Shown: positions 9,770 through 18,709 of the stretch, one piece after another
Numbering within the stretch: the stretch's first letter is position 1
Layout of the letters: every line of letters begins with the position of its first letter
NCBI RefSeq assembly: GCF_012927455.1
Contig: NZ_JABBPE010000016.1
Span: 248,001 to 312,000 of the forward strand
Direction: 5' to 3'
Source of the DNA: Polaromonas sp.
Lineage (GTDB): Bacteria; Pseudomonadota; Gammaproteobacteria; Burkholderiales; Burkholderiaceae_C
DNA length: 64,000 nucleotides
Program-made: the position numbers and the translations under genes
Notes under the pieces: model-generated
Database searches by the model: none
Seen by the model: only the letters and a program-made list of their open reading frames with translations
Told to the model about the DNA's origin: nothing

Positions 9770-10885
9770 TCAGCGCATGCCGATTTTTGCGGCGTCGCCA
9801 AACAGACCGCTCATGCCGCGCGGCTGCGAGCGCCAGTACTGCGGCGGTGCCTCGACCTGCGCGCCCAGTTTGGCAGCCGCATGCCAGGGCCAGCGCGGGT
9901 CAAACAGCAGGCCGCGCGCCATGGCGACCAGGTCGGCCTGGCCCTCCGCGATGATGGCCTCGGCCTGCTCGGCTTCGGTTATCAGCCCCACCGCAATGGT
10001 CGGCAGACCGGTTTCTTGCCGCATGGTCTGCGCAAACGGCACCTGAAAGTTGTGGCCGACCGGGATCTGCTGCAGCGGCGACAGGCCGCCGCTGGTCAGG
10101 TGCACAAAGGCGCAACCGCGCGCGCGCAAGACCTGGCCAAAAACCACGCTTTGCGCCAGGTCCCAGCCGCCCGCCACCCAGTCGGTGCCGGAAATGCGCA
10201 CGCCCACCGGCATGCTGTCGGGCACGGCGGCGCGCACCGCGTCAAAAACCGCCAGCGGAAAACGCATGCGGTTCTCCAGCGAGCCGCCAAATTCATCGCT
10301 GCGGGAATTCGACAGCGGCGACAAAAACTGATGCAGCAGGTAGCCGTGCGCCGCGTGCAACTCGATGGCGGCGATGCCCAGGCGGTGCGCGCGCTGCGCC
10401 GCCGCCACAAAGTCCTGCAGCACGCGCTGCAGGCCGGCGGCGTCAAGCGCCTCTGGGGCCGGTTCGTCCGGGCTGTAGGCCACCGCCGAGGGCGCTAGCG
10501 GGCGCCAGCCGCCCTGCGTTGGCGGAATCAACTGGCCACCCTCCCAGGGCACATGGCTGGAGCCCTTGCGCCCCGCATGGGCCAGCTGGATGGCGATAGG
10601 CATGGCCGAATACTTGCGGATGGCCCTCAACACCTTGCCCAGGGCCTCTTCGTTGCGATCTGACCAAAGCCCCAGATCGGCCGGCGAGATGCGGCCCTCG
10701 GGCGACACCGCCGTGGCTTCGATGATCAGCAAGGCGGCGCCCGACAGCGCCAGCTGCCCGAGGTGCATCAGGTGCCAGTCGGTCGCATCGCCCTGTTCGG
10801 CGGAATACTGGCACATCGGTGCCACCACGATGCGGTTCTTCAAGGCCAAAGGCCCCAGGGAAAATGGCGAAAAAAGCTGGCTCAT
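9770..10885 (-). CDS. NADH:flavin oxidoreductase, Old Yellow Enzyme family (YqjM/XenA class)
   Basis: A 371-residue FMN-dependent ene-reductase. SQLFSPFSLGPLALKNRIVVAPMCQYS places the redox-tuning Cys at residue 25, the position seen in the YqjM/XenA class. HAAHGYLLHQFLSPLSNSRSDEFGGSLENRMRF holds the substrate-binding His pair and the class signature, and HAGRKG is also present. Such enzymes reduce activated alkenes and nitro compounds using NAD(P)H. It ends 8 bp from the convergent LysR gene. The start at 10885 matches the family N-terminus; a longer reading frame begins at 10936. Confidence 0.92.
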   Translation of the reverse strand: MSQLFSPFSLGPLALKNRIVVAPMCQYSAEQGDATDWHLMHLGQLALSGAALLIIEATAVSPEGRISPADLGLWSDRNEEALGKVLRAIRKYSAMPIAIQLAHAGRKGSSHVPWEGGQLIPPTQGGWRPLAPSAVAYSPDEPAPEALDAAGLQRVLQDFVAAAQRAHRLGIAAIELHAAHGYLLHQFLSPLSNSRSDEFGGSLENRMRFPLAVFDAVRAAVPDSMPVGVRISGTDWVAGGWDLAQSVVFGQVLRARGCAFVHLTSGGLSPLQQIPVGHNFQVPFAQTMRQETGLPTIAVGLITEAEQAEAIIAEGQADLVAMARGLLFDPRWPWHAAAKLGAQVEAPPQYWRSQPRGMSGLFGDAAKIGMR

Positions 10886-11058
10886 GGAAGTTGTCCTGTT
10901 GAAGCGATGAGGATTGACGGGGGCGTTTGGTGCCATTTGGGCGCTGATGATTTGCGAAGGCGGCGCAGTGCCGTTCTGCGCATGATGCCCTGATCAAGCC
11001 AACATTGCTGGGCGCCGGCGCTGACCCACAAGCCCGTTTTTAATATAAAAATGGTGTC

Positions 11059-11103
11059 TAGCCCATGCAGTACGGGCGCAAGTAGCTATTAAAAACATAG
11101 CAA
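11059..11103 (+). repeat. Interspersed Comamonadaceae-type repeat, copy 1
   Basis: Core GTACGGGCGCAAGTAGCTAT followed by a short AT-rich loop and CATAGCA. The AGCTAT/ATAGC arms can form a hairpin. Lies between the end of the ABC permease gene and the start of the OYE gene. Confidence 0.85.
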
Positions 11104-11134
11104 TCAGCGTATTGAGCCAGGGCGCCCTGCCAGC

Positions 11135-11896
11135 TCAGGCCTTCAGCTTCCATCCGGTACGGAAGATCCACCACACGGAGCCCAGGCACAGGGCCAAAAA
11201 GCCCAGGATCGCTGCCACGCTGATGCCGACATTGACGTCGGCCACACCGTAGAAGCTCCAGCGGAACCCGCTGATCAGGTACACCACGGGATTGAACAAG
11301 GTGATCTTCTGCCACAGCGGCGGCAGCATATTGATGGAGTAAAAAGCGCCGCCCAGAAAGGTCAGAGGCGTCACCACCATCAGTGGAATCACCTGCAGTT
11401 TCTGGAAATCGTCCGCCCACAGCCCGATGATGAAACCAAACAGGCTGAAGGTCAGCGCGGTCAGCAGCAGAAAACACAACATCCAAAGCGGATGGGCGAT
11501 TTCATACGGTACAAAAATGCGGGCTGTCGCCAGAATCAGCAAGCCCAGCAGCACGGACTTGGCGGCGGCGGCACCGACGTAGCCCATCACCACCTCTACA
11601 AACGACACGGGCGCCGACAGCAGTTCGTAGACCGAGCCCGACCATTTCGGCATGTAGATGCCGAACGCGGCGTTCGAGATGCTTTCGTTCAGCAGCGCCA
11701 GCATGATAAGACCGGGAATAATGAACGCACCGTAGCTGATGCCGTCGATGTCGCCCATGCGCGAGCCGATGGCCGCGCCGAAGACGACGAAATACAGCGA
11801 GGTCGAAAGCACCGGCGAGGCGATCGATTGGGTCAGCGTGCGAAAGGTGCGCGCCATTTCAAAGCGAAAGATCGCGCGGACGGCGTGCCAGTTCAT
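11135..11896 (-). CDS. ABC-2 type transporter permease
   Basis: A 253-residue integral membrane protein of the ABC-2 family with six predicted hydrophobic segments and the family block [25 protein letters not shown]. The C-terminal part has [20 protein letters not shown], typical of NodJ/YadH-like exporters. Its ATG overlaps the stop of the ATPase gene by 4 bp, so the two form one translationally coupled exporter. Substrate unknown; drug or polysaccharide-type export are both seen in the family. Confidence 0.93.
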   Translation of the reverse strand: MNWHAVRAIFRFEMARTFRTLTQSIASPVLSTSLYFVVFGAAIGSRMGDIDGISYGAFIIPGLIMLALLNESISNAAFGIYMPKWSGSVYELLSAPVSFVEVVMGYVGAAAAKSVLLGLLILATARIFVPYEIAHPLWMLCFLLLTALTFSLFGFIIGLWADDFQKLQVIPLMVVTPLTFLGGAFYSINMLPPLWQKITLFNPVVYLISGFRWSFYGVADVNVGISVAAILGFLALCLGSVWWIFRTGWKLKA

Positions 11897-12873
11897 GCGC
11901 TCACCCTGGCGTGCGTCGGCTTGCCGGCATGGACCAGGCTGACAAAAATATCTTCCAGCGAACTCTCGCTGGAATGCAGGTCCTTGAACTCAATTCCCAG
12001 CCCGGCCAGGCGCTTAAGCAGGTCCGCAATACCGGTTTCATCCTGCTGTGTGTCAAAGGTATAAAGCAGGGCATGGCCGCCCTCGGTCAGCTCCAGCGGC
12101 AACCCGGCCAGGGCATCGGGAATGCGCAGCAGCGGCGCGCGCAGGCTCAGGGTCAGCTGCTTCTTGCCGAGCTTGCGCATCAGCACCGCCTTGTCTTCCA
12201 CCACAATCAATTCGCCCTTGCTGATGACGCCTATGCGGTCGGCCATTTCTTCGGCTTCCTCAATGTAGTGGGTGGTCAATATGATGGTGACGCCGCTGTC
12301 GCGCAGCCGGCGCACCATCTGCCACATGCCTTGGCGCAGCTCCACATCCACCCCGGCCGTGGGCTCGTCAAGAAACAGGATTTGCGGCTCGTGCGACAAG
12401 GCCTTGGCAATCAGCACCCGGCGCTTCATGCCGCCCGAGAGGGTCATGATCATATTGTCTTTCTTGTCCCACAGCGACAGCTCACGCAGCACTTTTTCGA
12501 TGTACGCGTCGTCTGGCGGTTTGCCAAACAAGCCCCGGCTGAAGCTTACGGTGGACCACACTGTTTCAAAGGCGTCGGTCGACAGCTCCTGCGGTACCAG
12601 CCCGATCTTGCCGCGCGCCGCGCGGTAGTCGCTCACGATGTCATGGCCGTCGGCCAGCACGCGGCCCGAACTGAGCCTGACGATGCCGCAAACGATGTTG
12701 ATCAGCGTGGTCTTGCCAGCGCCATTGGGGCCAAGCAGCGCAAAAATTTCGCCCCGCTCAATGTCCAGGTCAACTGATTTGAGCGCGTGGAAACCGGAAG
12801 CGTAGATTTTGCTGAGCTGGCGGATGGAGATGATGGCTGGCAAAGCGATTTCCAAGGTTAAAAATGCCTGCAT
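11893..12873 (-). CDS. ABC transporter ATP-binding protein (exporter type)
   Basis: A 326-residue nucleotide-binding subunit. Walker A is GPNGAGKTT, the signature is LSGGMKRR, Walker B is [12 protein letters not shown], and the H-loop is [10 protein letters not shown]. The domain after about residue 235 is the short DrrA/YadG-type C-terminal extension. The annotated ATG lies inside interspersed repeat copy 2. A TTG about 36 bp inside (before PAIISIRQL) with a GGAA upstream is a plausible alternative. Works with the overlapping permease gene. Confidence 0.93.
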   Translation of the reverse strand: MQAFLTLEIALPAIISIRQLSKIYASGFHALKSVDLDIERGEIFALLGPNGAGKTTLINIVCGIVRLSSGRVLADGHDIVSDYRAARGKIGLVPQELSTDAFETVWSTVSFSRGLFGKPPDDAYIEKVLRELSLWDKKDNMIMTLSGGMKRRVLIAKALSHEPQILFLDEPTAGVDVELRQGMWQMVRRLRDSGVTIILTTHYIEEAEEMADRIGVISKGELIVVEDKAVLMRKLGKKQLTLSLRAPLLRIPDALAGLPLELTEGGHALLYTFDTQQDETGIADLLKRLAGLGIEFKDLHSSESSLEDIFVSLVHAGKPTHARVSA

Positions 12874-12915
12874 CCCAGGCTTATCGGGCGCAAGCAGCTA
12901 TTAGAACAGGAGCAA
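12874..12915 (+). repeat. Interspersed Comamonadaceae-type repeat, copy 2
   Basis: Contains CGGGCGCAAGCAGCTATTAG and ends in AGGAGCAA. It abuts the start codon of the ABC ATPase gene, so the 5' leader of that operon is derived from the repeat. The 210 bp beyond it, up to 13124, holds no recognisable gene. Confidence 0.82.
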
Positions 12916-13124
12916 CCTGGATGACGTTGCTGGTGTTATCTGGCAAGGTGAAGCTTAACGCCCGATTCAATCGAGTCACGAACCGGCTACGGCCTGGATG
13001 AAGAGCCGGGTTTATTCTGAGAACGAAGAAGCGAAAAGAAATGAAGCGATTCGCCGCCACTTTAATCTGCCGGAGTGCTGAAGGATCAGCGGATTTTTTT
13101 CAAGCGTGACGGCGATGCACGCTA

Positions 13125-13591
13125 TCACCGGCTCTGCCAGCGGTCGTAAGTGCCGAAGTTCCAAAAGTGGCCTTCCAGGTCGAGGCAGCTGAAACCCCGG
13201 CCGCCGTAATCCTCGTCCTTGATTTCGACGGCAATTTTGGCTCCGGAAGTCTTCGCGCAGGCGTAAACCGCATCGGCATCGGCATCGGCATCGGCATCGG
13301 CATCGGCATCGGTCACGACCATATACGACGATTGAGTTTGGCCGCCGCCAATTTCATCGGTCTGCGTCATCAGACGGCCAAATTCGGTTTCGTTTTTTTG
13401 CGCCGATCCCAGCATGATCATGCCGTTGCCGAAACTGAGTTGCGCAAGGGCAATCTTGCCGTCTACATTCGGCACGACCAGATGCTTTTCGAAGCCGAAG
13501 TGTTGCACAACCATTCAATCGTCACTCGAGCGTCGCGGTAACGCGGGCATGAAATAACGGTTGCCTGGATGTTTTTCGCAAATTTAAACAT
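13125..13591 (-). pseudogene. VOC (glyoxalase-fold) protein gene, frameshifted, with hexanucleotide expansion
   Basis: The intact family start is visible at 13591: an AAAGGAAG ribosome site, then MFKFAKNIQATVI...RYRDARVTIEWLCNT. The reading frame then hits a stop within 20 codons. The continuation FGFEKHLVVPNVDGKIALAQLSFGNG... is in another frame starting around 13510. Restoring one base in AAC-AC(C)-TTC-GGC reads through as WLCNTFGFEKH. Downstream the VOC fold is intact to the stop, except for seven consecutive Asp-Ala pairs encoded by a GATGCC repeat in the VTDADAVYA loop. Either a true single-base deletion or a sequencing error; the 129-residue downstream frame alone would lack the first beta-alpha unit. 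Confidence 0.8.
13271..13312. repeat. Hexanucleotide microsatellite (CATCGG)7 inside the VOC gene
   Basis: Seven perfect tandem copies, reading (Asp-Ala)7 on the - strand. Unit length keeps the reading frame, so changes in copy number would lengthen or shorten a surface loop without breaking translation. Confidence 0.97.
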
Positions 13592-13632
13592 GCTGACTTC
13601 CTTTCGCGAGGGTAAAAATACATAGCCCCCGG

Positions 13633-14004
13633 CTACCAGAGATTTTTTCCGTCAATCACCTCGACGGGTGCCAGGTCTGCGTCGAAGTTGTCGAACAACC
13701 GCGCGTTGACGCTGATGCGGCGGGTTGTCTTGTCCCAGCTGCCATCCGGTTTAAACGCCGGGCTGTCGCTGAAGGTGCCACATCCGCAGGCGGCGCAGAA
13801 ATGGTGAGCGACAAGTTTGGTTTGCCAGCGGTAGATCGCATCGCTGTCGCCCGATTCTGTGATATGAAATTGTTCAGGCGGGTAGTAGGCATGCAGCAGG
13901 CCGCGCTTGGCGCAGAACGAGCAGGTGCAGCGAGTCAGTTGCGCCGGAATCTCGCCATCTATACGAAAAGCAACTTGCCCGCAATGGCAGCTTCCTGAAA
14001 TCAT
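13633..14004 (-). CDS. GFA family (glutathione-dependent formaldehyde-activating enzyme/CENP-V fold) protein
   Basis: A 123-residue zinc-binding GFA-fold protein. Zinc ligands are visible as GSCHCGQVAF, TRCTCSFC and HHFCAACGCGTFSDSP, the full set expected. The family includes S-(hydroxymethyl)glutathione synthase-like proteins, but most members have no proven reaction. It belongs to a - strand run of small detoxification-type genes between 13.1 and 18.7 kb. Confidence 0.88.
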   Translation of the reverse strand: MISGSCHCGQVAFRIDGEIPAQLTRCTCSFCAKRGLLHAYYPPEQFHITESGDSDAIYRWQTKLVAHHFCAACGCGTFSDSPAFKPDGSWDKTTRRISVNARLFDNFDADLAPVEVIDGKNLW

Positions 14005-14047
14005 GATGTGTCCTTGATGGGTTGGAAATGCACGTAAAAGTAAAGTG

Positions 14048-14398
14048 CTATCGACTTTTCCACCATACCGGAGTCAGCGTGGTGACTTGCGGCGGGCCAG
14101 ACAGAAGCGGCTCGACATCTTTCAGGTGGGCGATATAGCTTTCCGTCTTCAAGAATGCCTGTGACGCTTCATCGCTGGTGTACTGCTGAAATGCGCAGAT
14201 TGAATCCGGATCAGCGTTGTCAAAGCAATAGAAGTAAGCAGCATGGCCAGGATTGGCCGCAATGGCAGGCGCCATGTGCCTTTCCCACACCTCGCGGACA
14301 TGATTTCGTTTGCCGGGCTGCGTCTTGTGTTTGACGATGAGTGCAAAAGTGGTCATTGAAGTCATGTGTTTTGATGCTGTTAAAAGAATTGGCTGCAT
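14048..14398 (-). CDS. Putative antibiotic-biosynthesis monooxygenase (ABM) domain protein
   Basis: A small ferredoxin-like-fold protein. The conserved core is TTFALIVKHKTQPGKRNHVREVWERHM, then AAYFYCFDNADPDSICAFQQYTSDEASQAFLKT, which fits quinol-monooxygenase/ABM proteins of about 100 residues. The start is uncertain. The ATG at 14398 forms a TGATG overlap with the DUF899 stop, giving translational coupling. In-frame ATGs at 14365 and 14356 match family length better but lack a ribosome site. Confidence 0.75.
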   Translation of the reverse strand: MQPILLTASKHMTSMTTFALIVKHKTQPGKRNHVREVWERHMAPAIAANPGHAAYFYCFDNADPDSICAFQQYTSDEASQAFLKTESYIAHLKDVEPLLSGPPQVTTLTPVWWKSR

Positions 14399-15120
14399 CA
14401 CCTGTAACTCAGCTGCGGTTGAAAATCACCACGTCCTTCCGGCGTCAAATCGAGCATGTTCCACAGCGCATCAAGCGCGTCGTTGTGGCGATATTCCTGA
14501 CCGGGCTCGGGCGGCACATACAGCAGTTCGGAGCCCCAGAAATGGCGAATCACCTTGCCGCGCCGGTGGAACACATTGAGCATCGGCATGTCCCACTCTT
14601 CACCATCTTTAAATTTTTGCTGCTTCAGCACGGTGGCCGGTAGCGCCGTTGAATCGCCAAAATAATCACGGTCGTAGGTGTTGCCATGCGTGGACAGCAA
14701 GGGCAAGGTGCGCCAGCAACGCGCCCGAGCCAGGGCCAGAAGTCGCGGCAGCGGCGACTTGGCCACTACAGCCAGGTTAATGCGCTGGGTGATGTGCTGC
14801 ACCATGCCTTCAAGTCCATCCAGAAAGTGAGTGCAGCCGGTACACGGCAATTTAACGTCTGGCCCGTACATGAAGCTGTAGATGGCGAGCGTGTCCATGC
14901 CGGGCTTGAATAATTCCGATAGTTTCAGTAGCCCATCGTTGCCATCAAACAAATAATCTTGCGCAACCGTGCCACCCGCAGGCAGCGCCCGGCGTAGCGC
15001 GGCAACGCTCTCAATCTGTCGTCGAAGCGCCATTTCCTCGGCGAGAAGTTTGTTGCGTGCCGCGCGGTACTCGGCGCTCTCGCCCGGAATCGTCAGGTGG
15101 TGAAGAATCTTGTGGTTCAT
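14398..15120 (-). CDS. DUF899 (thioredoxin-like) family protein
   Basis: A 240-residue DUF899 protein: paired N-terminal helices (YRAARNKLLAEEMALRRQIESVAALRRALP), GGTVAQDYLFDG, then the thioredoxin-like core LAIYSFMYGPDVKLPCTGCTHFLDG with the CxxC pair, and VFHRRGKVIRHFWGSELL. Biochemical role of the family is not established. It is the shorter paralogue of the gene at 15238 and the first gene of a coupled pair with the ABM protein. Confidence 0.88.
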   Translation of the reverse strand: MNHKILHHLTIPGESAEYRAARNKLLAEEMALRRQIESVAALRRALPAGGTVAQDYLFDGNDGLLKLSELFKPGMDTLAIYSFMYGPDVKLPCTGCTHFLDGLEGMVQHITQRINLAVVAKSPLPRLLALARARCWRTLPLLSTHGNTYDRDYFGDSTALPATVLKQQKFKDGEEWDMPMLNVFHRRGKVIRHFWGSELLYVPPEPGQEYRHNDALDALWNMLDLTPEGRGDFQPQLSYR

Positions 15121-15237
15121 AACTTTTTCTTTTCCTATGATCCAACTGTTGAGGGTTTCCGCCTGTCATTTGCTTCCCTAAAGCGTGCCCAGTTGCCTCT
15201 GTGGGGGTTTGCTGGGTCGTGGTGGCCTGCAGGTGTT

Positions 15238-16347
15238 TCAACTCGCGCCGATGAACCGTTCTTCCTTGGTCGGAACCGAATGGTGCTCGTGGACGATGAC
15301 CCATTTGCCGCCTGTCTTGCGCAGCCCAGTGGTCAGACGAAAGTCGACATGGCCGCCGGAGGTGCCTTCGCACTGGACCATGCACGACGCGAACGCGACG
15401 TCATCGCTGGCAGTCACCACGACCTCGCGCGGTACAAAGCTGATCGGTCCCAGCGGATTGGCAAAAAAGAAATTCCAGGTCTTGTCATAGGCTTCCAAGC
15501 CTTGGACAGTTGCCGGAAAGTCGAACATCAGTAGATCATCGGCGTGATTCGCGAGGATCGCTGCGCGATCTGCCGCGCTCACCGCGCGCGCCCACTTTTC
15601 AATAATCACGCGAACTTCGTTTTCAGCCGACTGCGGTGCCGCCTCATCGCCGTCGTTCAGCTTTGGATACCAGTCCGTTCCGCGTCCTTCGGGCGTCGTG
15701 TCCAGAATCGTCCACAGCGCTGACATGTCCGGCGCATCGTGTGAATCCTGGCCGGGGTCGGCGGTTTCCTGTCCCCCTTCGCTGCGCCAGAAGTGGCGGA
15801 TTACTCCGCCCTTGCGGGTAAAAACGTTGTAGCCGGGCATGTCGGCATCCTCGGCGCTGACGTAGTCGCGGGTGTAGTCACCGATTGGGTCGGAATAGAG
15901 CCGAAGGTTCTCCCAGCCGCGCTCTTTCCCATAAGCCAGGATGCGCTCAATCGGTGAGCGGGCCGTCATCACAAACGCCGCGCGCTGCTTGACATGCGGC
16001 GCAATCCCATCCCAGGCGCTCATCTGCGACGTACACATGGGGCATCCTGTTTGGCGCTGCGGCCCGTACATGAAGCTGTAAATCACCAGGGTGTCTTTGT
16101 CGCCAAACAGTTCGGCAAAAGCGACAGCGCCGTCTTTACCATCAAAGCGGTAGTCCTTCGTAACTTCGCCGCCCGGTGGTAGCGCCCGGCGCTGCTCTGC
16201 AACCCGCACGATGTGGCGCCTGAGCTCAATCTCTTCTGCCAGCAAGGCATCACGCGCCTGTCGGTAAGCCCTGCTTTCGTTCAGAACATGAGCATCGTTC
16301 GCCTTCACCATCTCGGTGGCGGCTTTTAGTTTCTTCGCGTCAGTCAT
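15238..16347 (-). CDS. DUF899 protein fused to a SnoaL-like domain
   Basis: A 369-residue two-domain protein. Residues ~1-240 are DUF899, with MYGPQRQTGCPMCTSQMSAW and VFTRKGGVIRHFWRSEGG. Residues ~245-369 form a SnoaL-like/nuclear-transport-factor-2 fold: EVRVIIEKWARAVSAADRAAILANHADDLLMFDFPATVQG, ending KWVIVHEHHSVPTKEE. The ATG at 16347 has a GGAGAT ribosome site; the longer frame to 16470 has no support. The 117 bp before the next gene contain no ORF. Function unknown. The fused domain suggests a small-molecule-processing role. Confidence 0.85.
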   Translation of the reverse strand: MTDAKKLKAATEMVKANDAHVLNESRAYRQARDALLAEEIELRRHIVRVAEQRRALPPGGEVTKDYRFDGKDGAVAFAELFGDKDTLVIYSFMYGPQRQTGCPMCTSQMSAWDGIAPHVKQRAAFVMTARSPIERILAYGKERGWENLRLYSDPIGDYTRDYVSAEDADMPGYNVFTRKGGVIRHFWRSEGGQETADPGQDSHDAPDMSALWTILDTTPEGRGTDWYPKLNDGDEAAPQSAENEVRVIIEKWARAVSAADRAAILANHADDLLMFDFPATVQGLEAYDKTWNFFFANPLGPISFVPREVVVTASDDVAFASCMVQCEGTSGGHVDFRLTTGLRKTGGKWVIVHEHHSVPTKEERFIGAS

Positions 16348-16531
16348 GGTTATCTCCGTTGCGGTTGAATGTCGAGCCGGGCAAGAACCCCTGTTGGCTA
16401 CTGGCTGTTGAGGCACTGTCACATGCCACGGGATACAGCCTCTATGTCGTTTCCGTGGGGTCAAAGACAAAGGCTGCGCAGTAATAGCGACATTTGGGGC
16501 TTCTGGTTAGAGTGCGGGTTCGTAGCCTGTC

Positions 16532-17109
16532 TTAGCGATGCAGCGTGGGCCGGTAGATGAGTTCTTGGATGCCGCCGTCAAGTGTTCTGCCCTCGATCAG
16601 CTCAAGATCAAAGTCAGCCGCATCGTGAAAGATCGGTTTTTGCCCAGTCTGGCCGGTGATTACCGGAAATAGCGTCACCTGAACCCGGTCCACCAGGCCA
16701 GCGGCCATCAGAGACCGATTCATTGACAAGCTGCCGTGGGAGCGCAATGGCACCTCGGACGCTTTCTTAAGCTGGGCGACGACTTCGATAGCATCACCGC
16801 TCACAAGAGTCGCGTTTGGCCAGTCAAGGGGGTCTTTCAATGTTGTCGACACTACCGTTGCGGGCAAGTTCCTCATCCGAGTGACCCATGGGTCGTAAAC
16901 CTCGGAGTCCTTAGTGCTTGAAGCCAGCATTCGCGCGAACTCCTTATACGTGTTGGCGCCGAAGACCATTCGCTGATGCGCGCTGTACTGAGCAAGACGA
17001 TGGTTAAGCAATTCGGGACCCTGCTTGCCCCAATAGCCGCCCCAATTGCCATTGTGGGAGCCAAAGCCGTCAAGCTGGAAAAAACATCAAAGGTGTAGGT
17101 AGCGGTCAA
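16532..17109 (-). pseudogene. Dihydrofolate-reductase-family (RibD C-terminal-like) gene, frameshifted
   Basis: A TTG start at 17109 with a GAGGAGA ribosome site opens MTATYTFDVFSSL, then the frame drifts. The natural continuation DGFGSHNGNWGGYWGKQGPELLNHRLAQYSAHQRMVFGANTYKEFARM lies in the other frame and runs to a stop at 16532. Adding one base near 17071 (AGC-TTG-(G)AC-GGC) rejoins the two parts. The rest carries normal features of YyaP/YwjB-type reductases (LPATVVSTTL, SLSMNRSLMAAGLVDRVQV, LIEGRTLDGGIQELIY). Either a recent single-base deletion or a sequencing error. Confidence 0.8.
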
Positions 17110-17322
17110 GATGTTCTCCTCAAGTGCGTCGTTCCTTTGGTCGGGCCGTCAGTCCAGGAGGGGCGGATAGTCTTGCCGCTGACTTGATTAGAAAGCTTAC
17201 TTGTTGTCATGTCATTGCTTCTGAAATTGACACCATTGGAAAAATTTTCGTCGACTGTTAACCAGCGACAGCTTGCGGAAAAAATAATTTGTCTGAGACC
17301 GTTCTTCGGTCAGGCTTTTGAC

Positions 17323-17739
17323 TCACGCTTTTGAGTCTTGCACATTCACCATCCATGGCACGCCAAACTTGTCGTTCAGCACGCCGAATGAAGAGGTCCA
17401 GAAAGTCTTTACCAAAGGCATCGTGACGGTTCCGCCTTCGCCGAGCGCCGTGAAAACTCGTTTGGCCTCAGCATCGTCGGCCACCTCGATCACGAGCGAC
17501 ATCCCCTTGATTTCCGTCTGCTTTGAACCCATGCCGTCGTCGGCCATCAGCTGGGTTTCGCCAATGCGAAAGGCGGCGTTCATGATTTTTTCCTCAAAGC
17601 CGGGCGGCGGCTTCATGGCCGCATCAGGGCTTTCCTTCCAACGCATCAGGCTGGTGACTTCAGCACCGATGGACTTTTTGTAAAACTCCAGCGCCTCTTC
17701 GCAGCGACCGCCAAAAGTTATGTAGGCTTGAACTTTCAT
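17323..17739 (-). CDS. VOC family protein, PhnB-like
   Basis: A 138-residue PhnB/glyoxalase-fold protein: MKVQAYITFGGRCEEALEFYKKSIGAEV, NAAFRIGETQLMADD, MSLVIEVADDAEAKRVFTALGEGGTVTMPL, and FWTSSFGVLNDKFGVPWMVN. Members bind small molecules or metals; no reaction can be assigned. Its 5' leader begins just beside a seven-copy AATGTG repeat, which may affect its expression. Confidence 0.88.
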   Translation of the reverse strand: MKVQAYITFGGRCEEALEFYKKSIGAEVTSLMRWKESPDAAMKPPPGFEEKIMNAAFRIGETQLMADDGMGSKQTEIKGMSLVIEVADDAEAKRVFTALGEGGTVTMPLVKTFWTSSFGVLNDKFGVPWMVNVQDSKA

Positions 17740-17757
17740 GATGACTCCGTACTGGTA

Positions 17758-17799
17758 AATGTGAATGTGAATGTGAATGTGAATGTGAATGTGAATGTG
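17758..17799. repeat. Hexanucleotide microsatellite (AATGTG)7
   Basis: Seven perfect tandem copies starting 18 bp upstream of the start codon of the PhnB-like gene and lying between it and the DUF1428 gene. Position would alter promoter or leader spacing if copy number varied. Confidence 0.97.
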
Positions 17800-17832
17800 A
17801 ACTGGAATGAGATGAGAATTTACGGCAGTTTT

Positions 17833-18183
17833 TCACGAATCCAGCAGCGTCTCGAAGCCGCCGTAGACCATCCGTTTGCCGTCAAACGGCATGTCGCCGA
17901 GCGCCTTCATGCGCGGGTCGTTCATGAATTTCTCGTTGCCGGCATTGCGCGTCGCTTTCGACGGCCACTCGATCCACGAAAAGACGATGTTCTCACCGGC
18001 CTCTGCTTTCACTGCGCGCTTGAAGTCCGTGACCTTGCCGTCGGGCACGGCATCGCCCCAGTTTTCCACGATGCGCGTGGCGCCAAATTCTTTGAGTAGT
18101 GCAGCGCACTTGATTGCCATGGCGCGATAAGCCGCTTTATTGCCTGCTGGCACGGGAACCAGAAATCCGTCGATGTAGCTCAT
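17833..18183 (-). CDS. DUF1428 family protein
   Basis: A 116-residue DUF1428 protein: [27 protein letters not shown], then [47 protein letters not shown], and [18 protein letters not shown]. An AAGGAGAA ribosome site precedes the ATG at 18183. Dimeric alpha/beta-barrel fold; function not established. Part of the run of small stress-type genes. Confidence 0.9.
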   Translation of the reverse strand: MSYIDGFLVPVPAGNKAAYRAMAIKCAALLKEFGATRIVENWGDAVPDGKVTDFKRAVKAEAGENIVFSWIEWPSKATRNAGNEKFMNDPRMKALGDMPFDGKRMVYGGFETLLDS

Positions 18184-18202
18184 GGGTTTTCTCCTTGGGT
18201 TT

Positions 18203-18709
18203 TCAGACAGGTTGGCCAGCAAAGGCCTGGTTCAGCGCGGCGAGATTCAGCTTTTTCATCTTCAGCATGGCAGCCATGACGCGATCTGACCGGGCGGCGT
18301 CGCCGCTGGTCATCAAGTCGCCCATGGTGCGCGGCACGATCTGCCATGACGCGCCGTACTTGTCTTTCAACCAGCCGCATTGCTGTGCTTTCACGTCGCC
18401 GCCTGCAGACAGCAGGGCCCAGTAATGGTCAATTTCTTCCTGCGTGTCGCACTGGACCTGAAAGGAAACGGCTTCGTTGAACTTAAAGGCGGGTCCGCCA
18501 TTGAGTGCGGTAAAGCTGTGACCGTCCAGCTCAAACGCCACGATCATCACGCTGCCGGGCTTTTGTCCATGCACCTCCTGCCCGGCCCCGCCGTAATGAG
18601 ATATCTGCGTGACCTTGGAATTTTTGAAGATGCCGGTGTAAAAACGCGCAGCCTCTTCGGCTTGGTTGTCAAACCATAGGCACGGGGTGATTCGTTGAAG
18701 GGTCATCAT
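18203..18709 (-). CDS. VOC family protein (3-demethylubiquinone-methyltransferase-like fold)
   Basis: A 168-residue VOC protein: [70 protein letters not shown], then [19 protein letters not shown]. Two consecutive ATGs (18709, 18706) follow an AAGGAAT ribosome site. The frame upstream of these is shadow. It is the first gene of the - strand VOC/DUF1428 run, 20 bp from the DUF1428 gene. Substrate unknown. Confidence 0.88.
   Translation of the reverse strand: MMTLQRITPCLWFDNQAEEAARFYTGIFKNSKVTQISHYGGAGQEVHGQKPGSVMIVAFELDGHSFTALNGGPAFKFNEAVSFQVQCDTQEEIDHYWALLSAGGDVKAQQCGWLKDKYGASWQIVPRTMGDLMTSGDAARSDRVMAAMLKMKKLNLAALNQAFAGQPV

Noticed and set aside
17296..17312. GACCG/CGGTC hairpin as terminator for the PhnB-like gene
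   Set aside because: Stem of only five pairs and the T-rich stretch is too far away.
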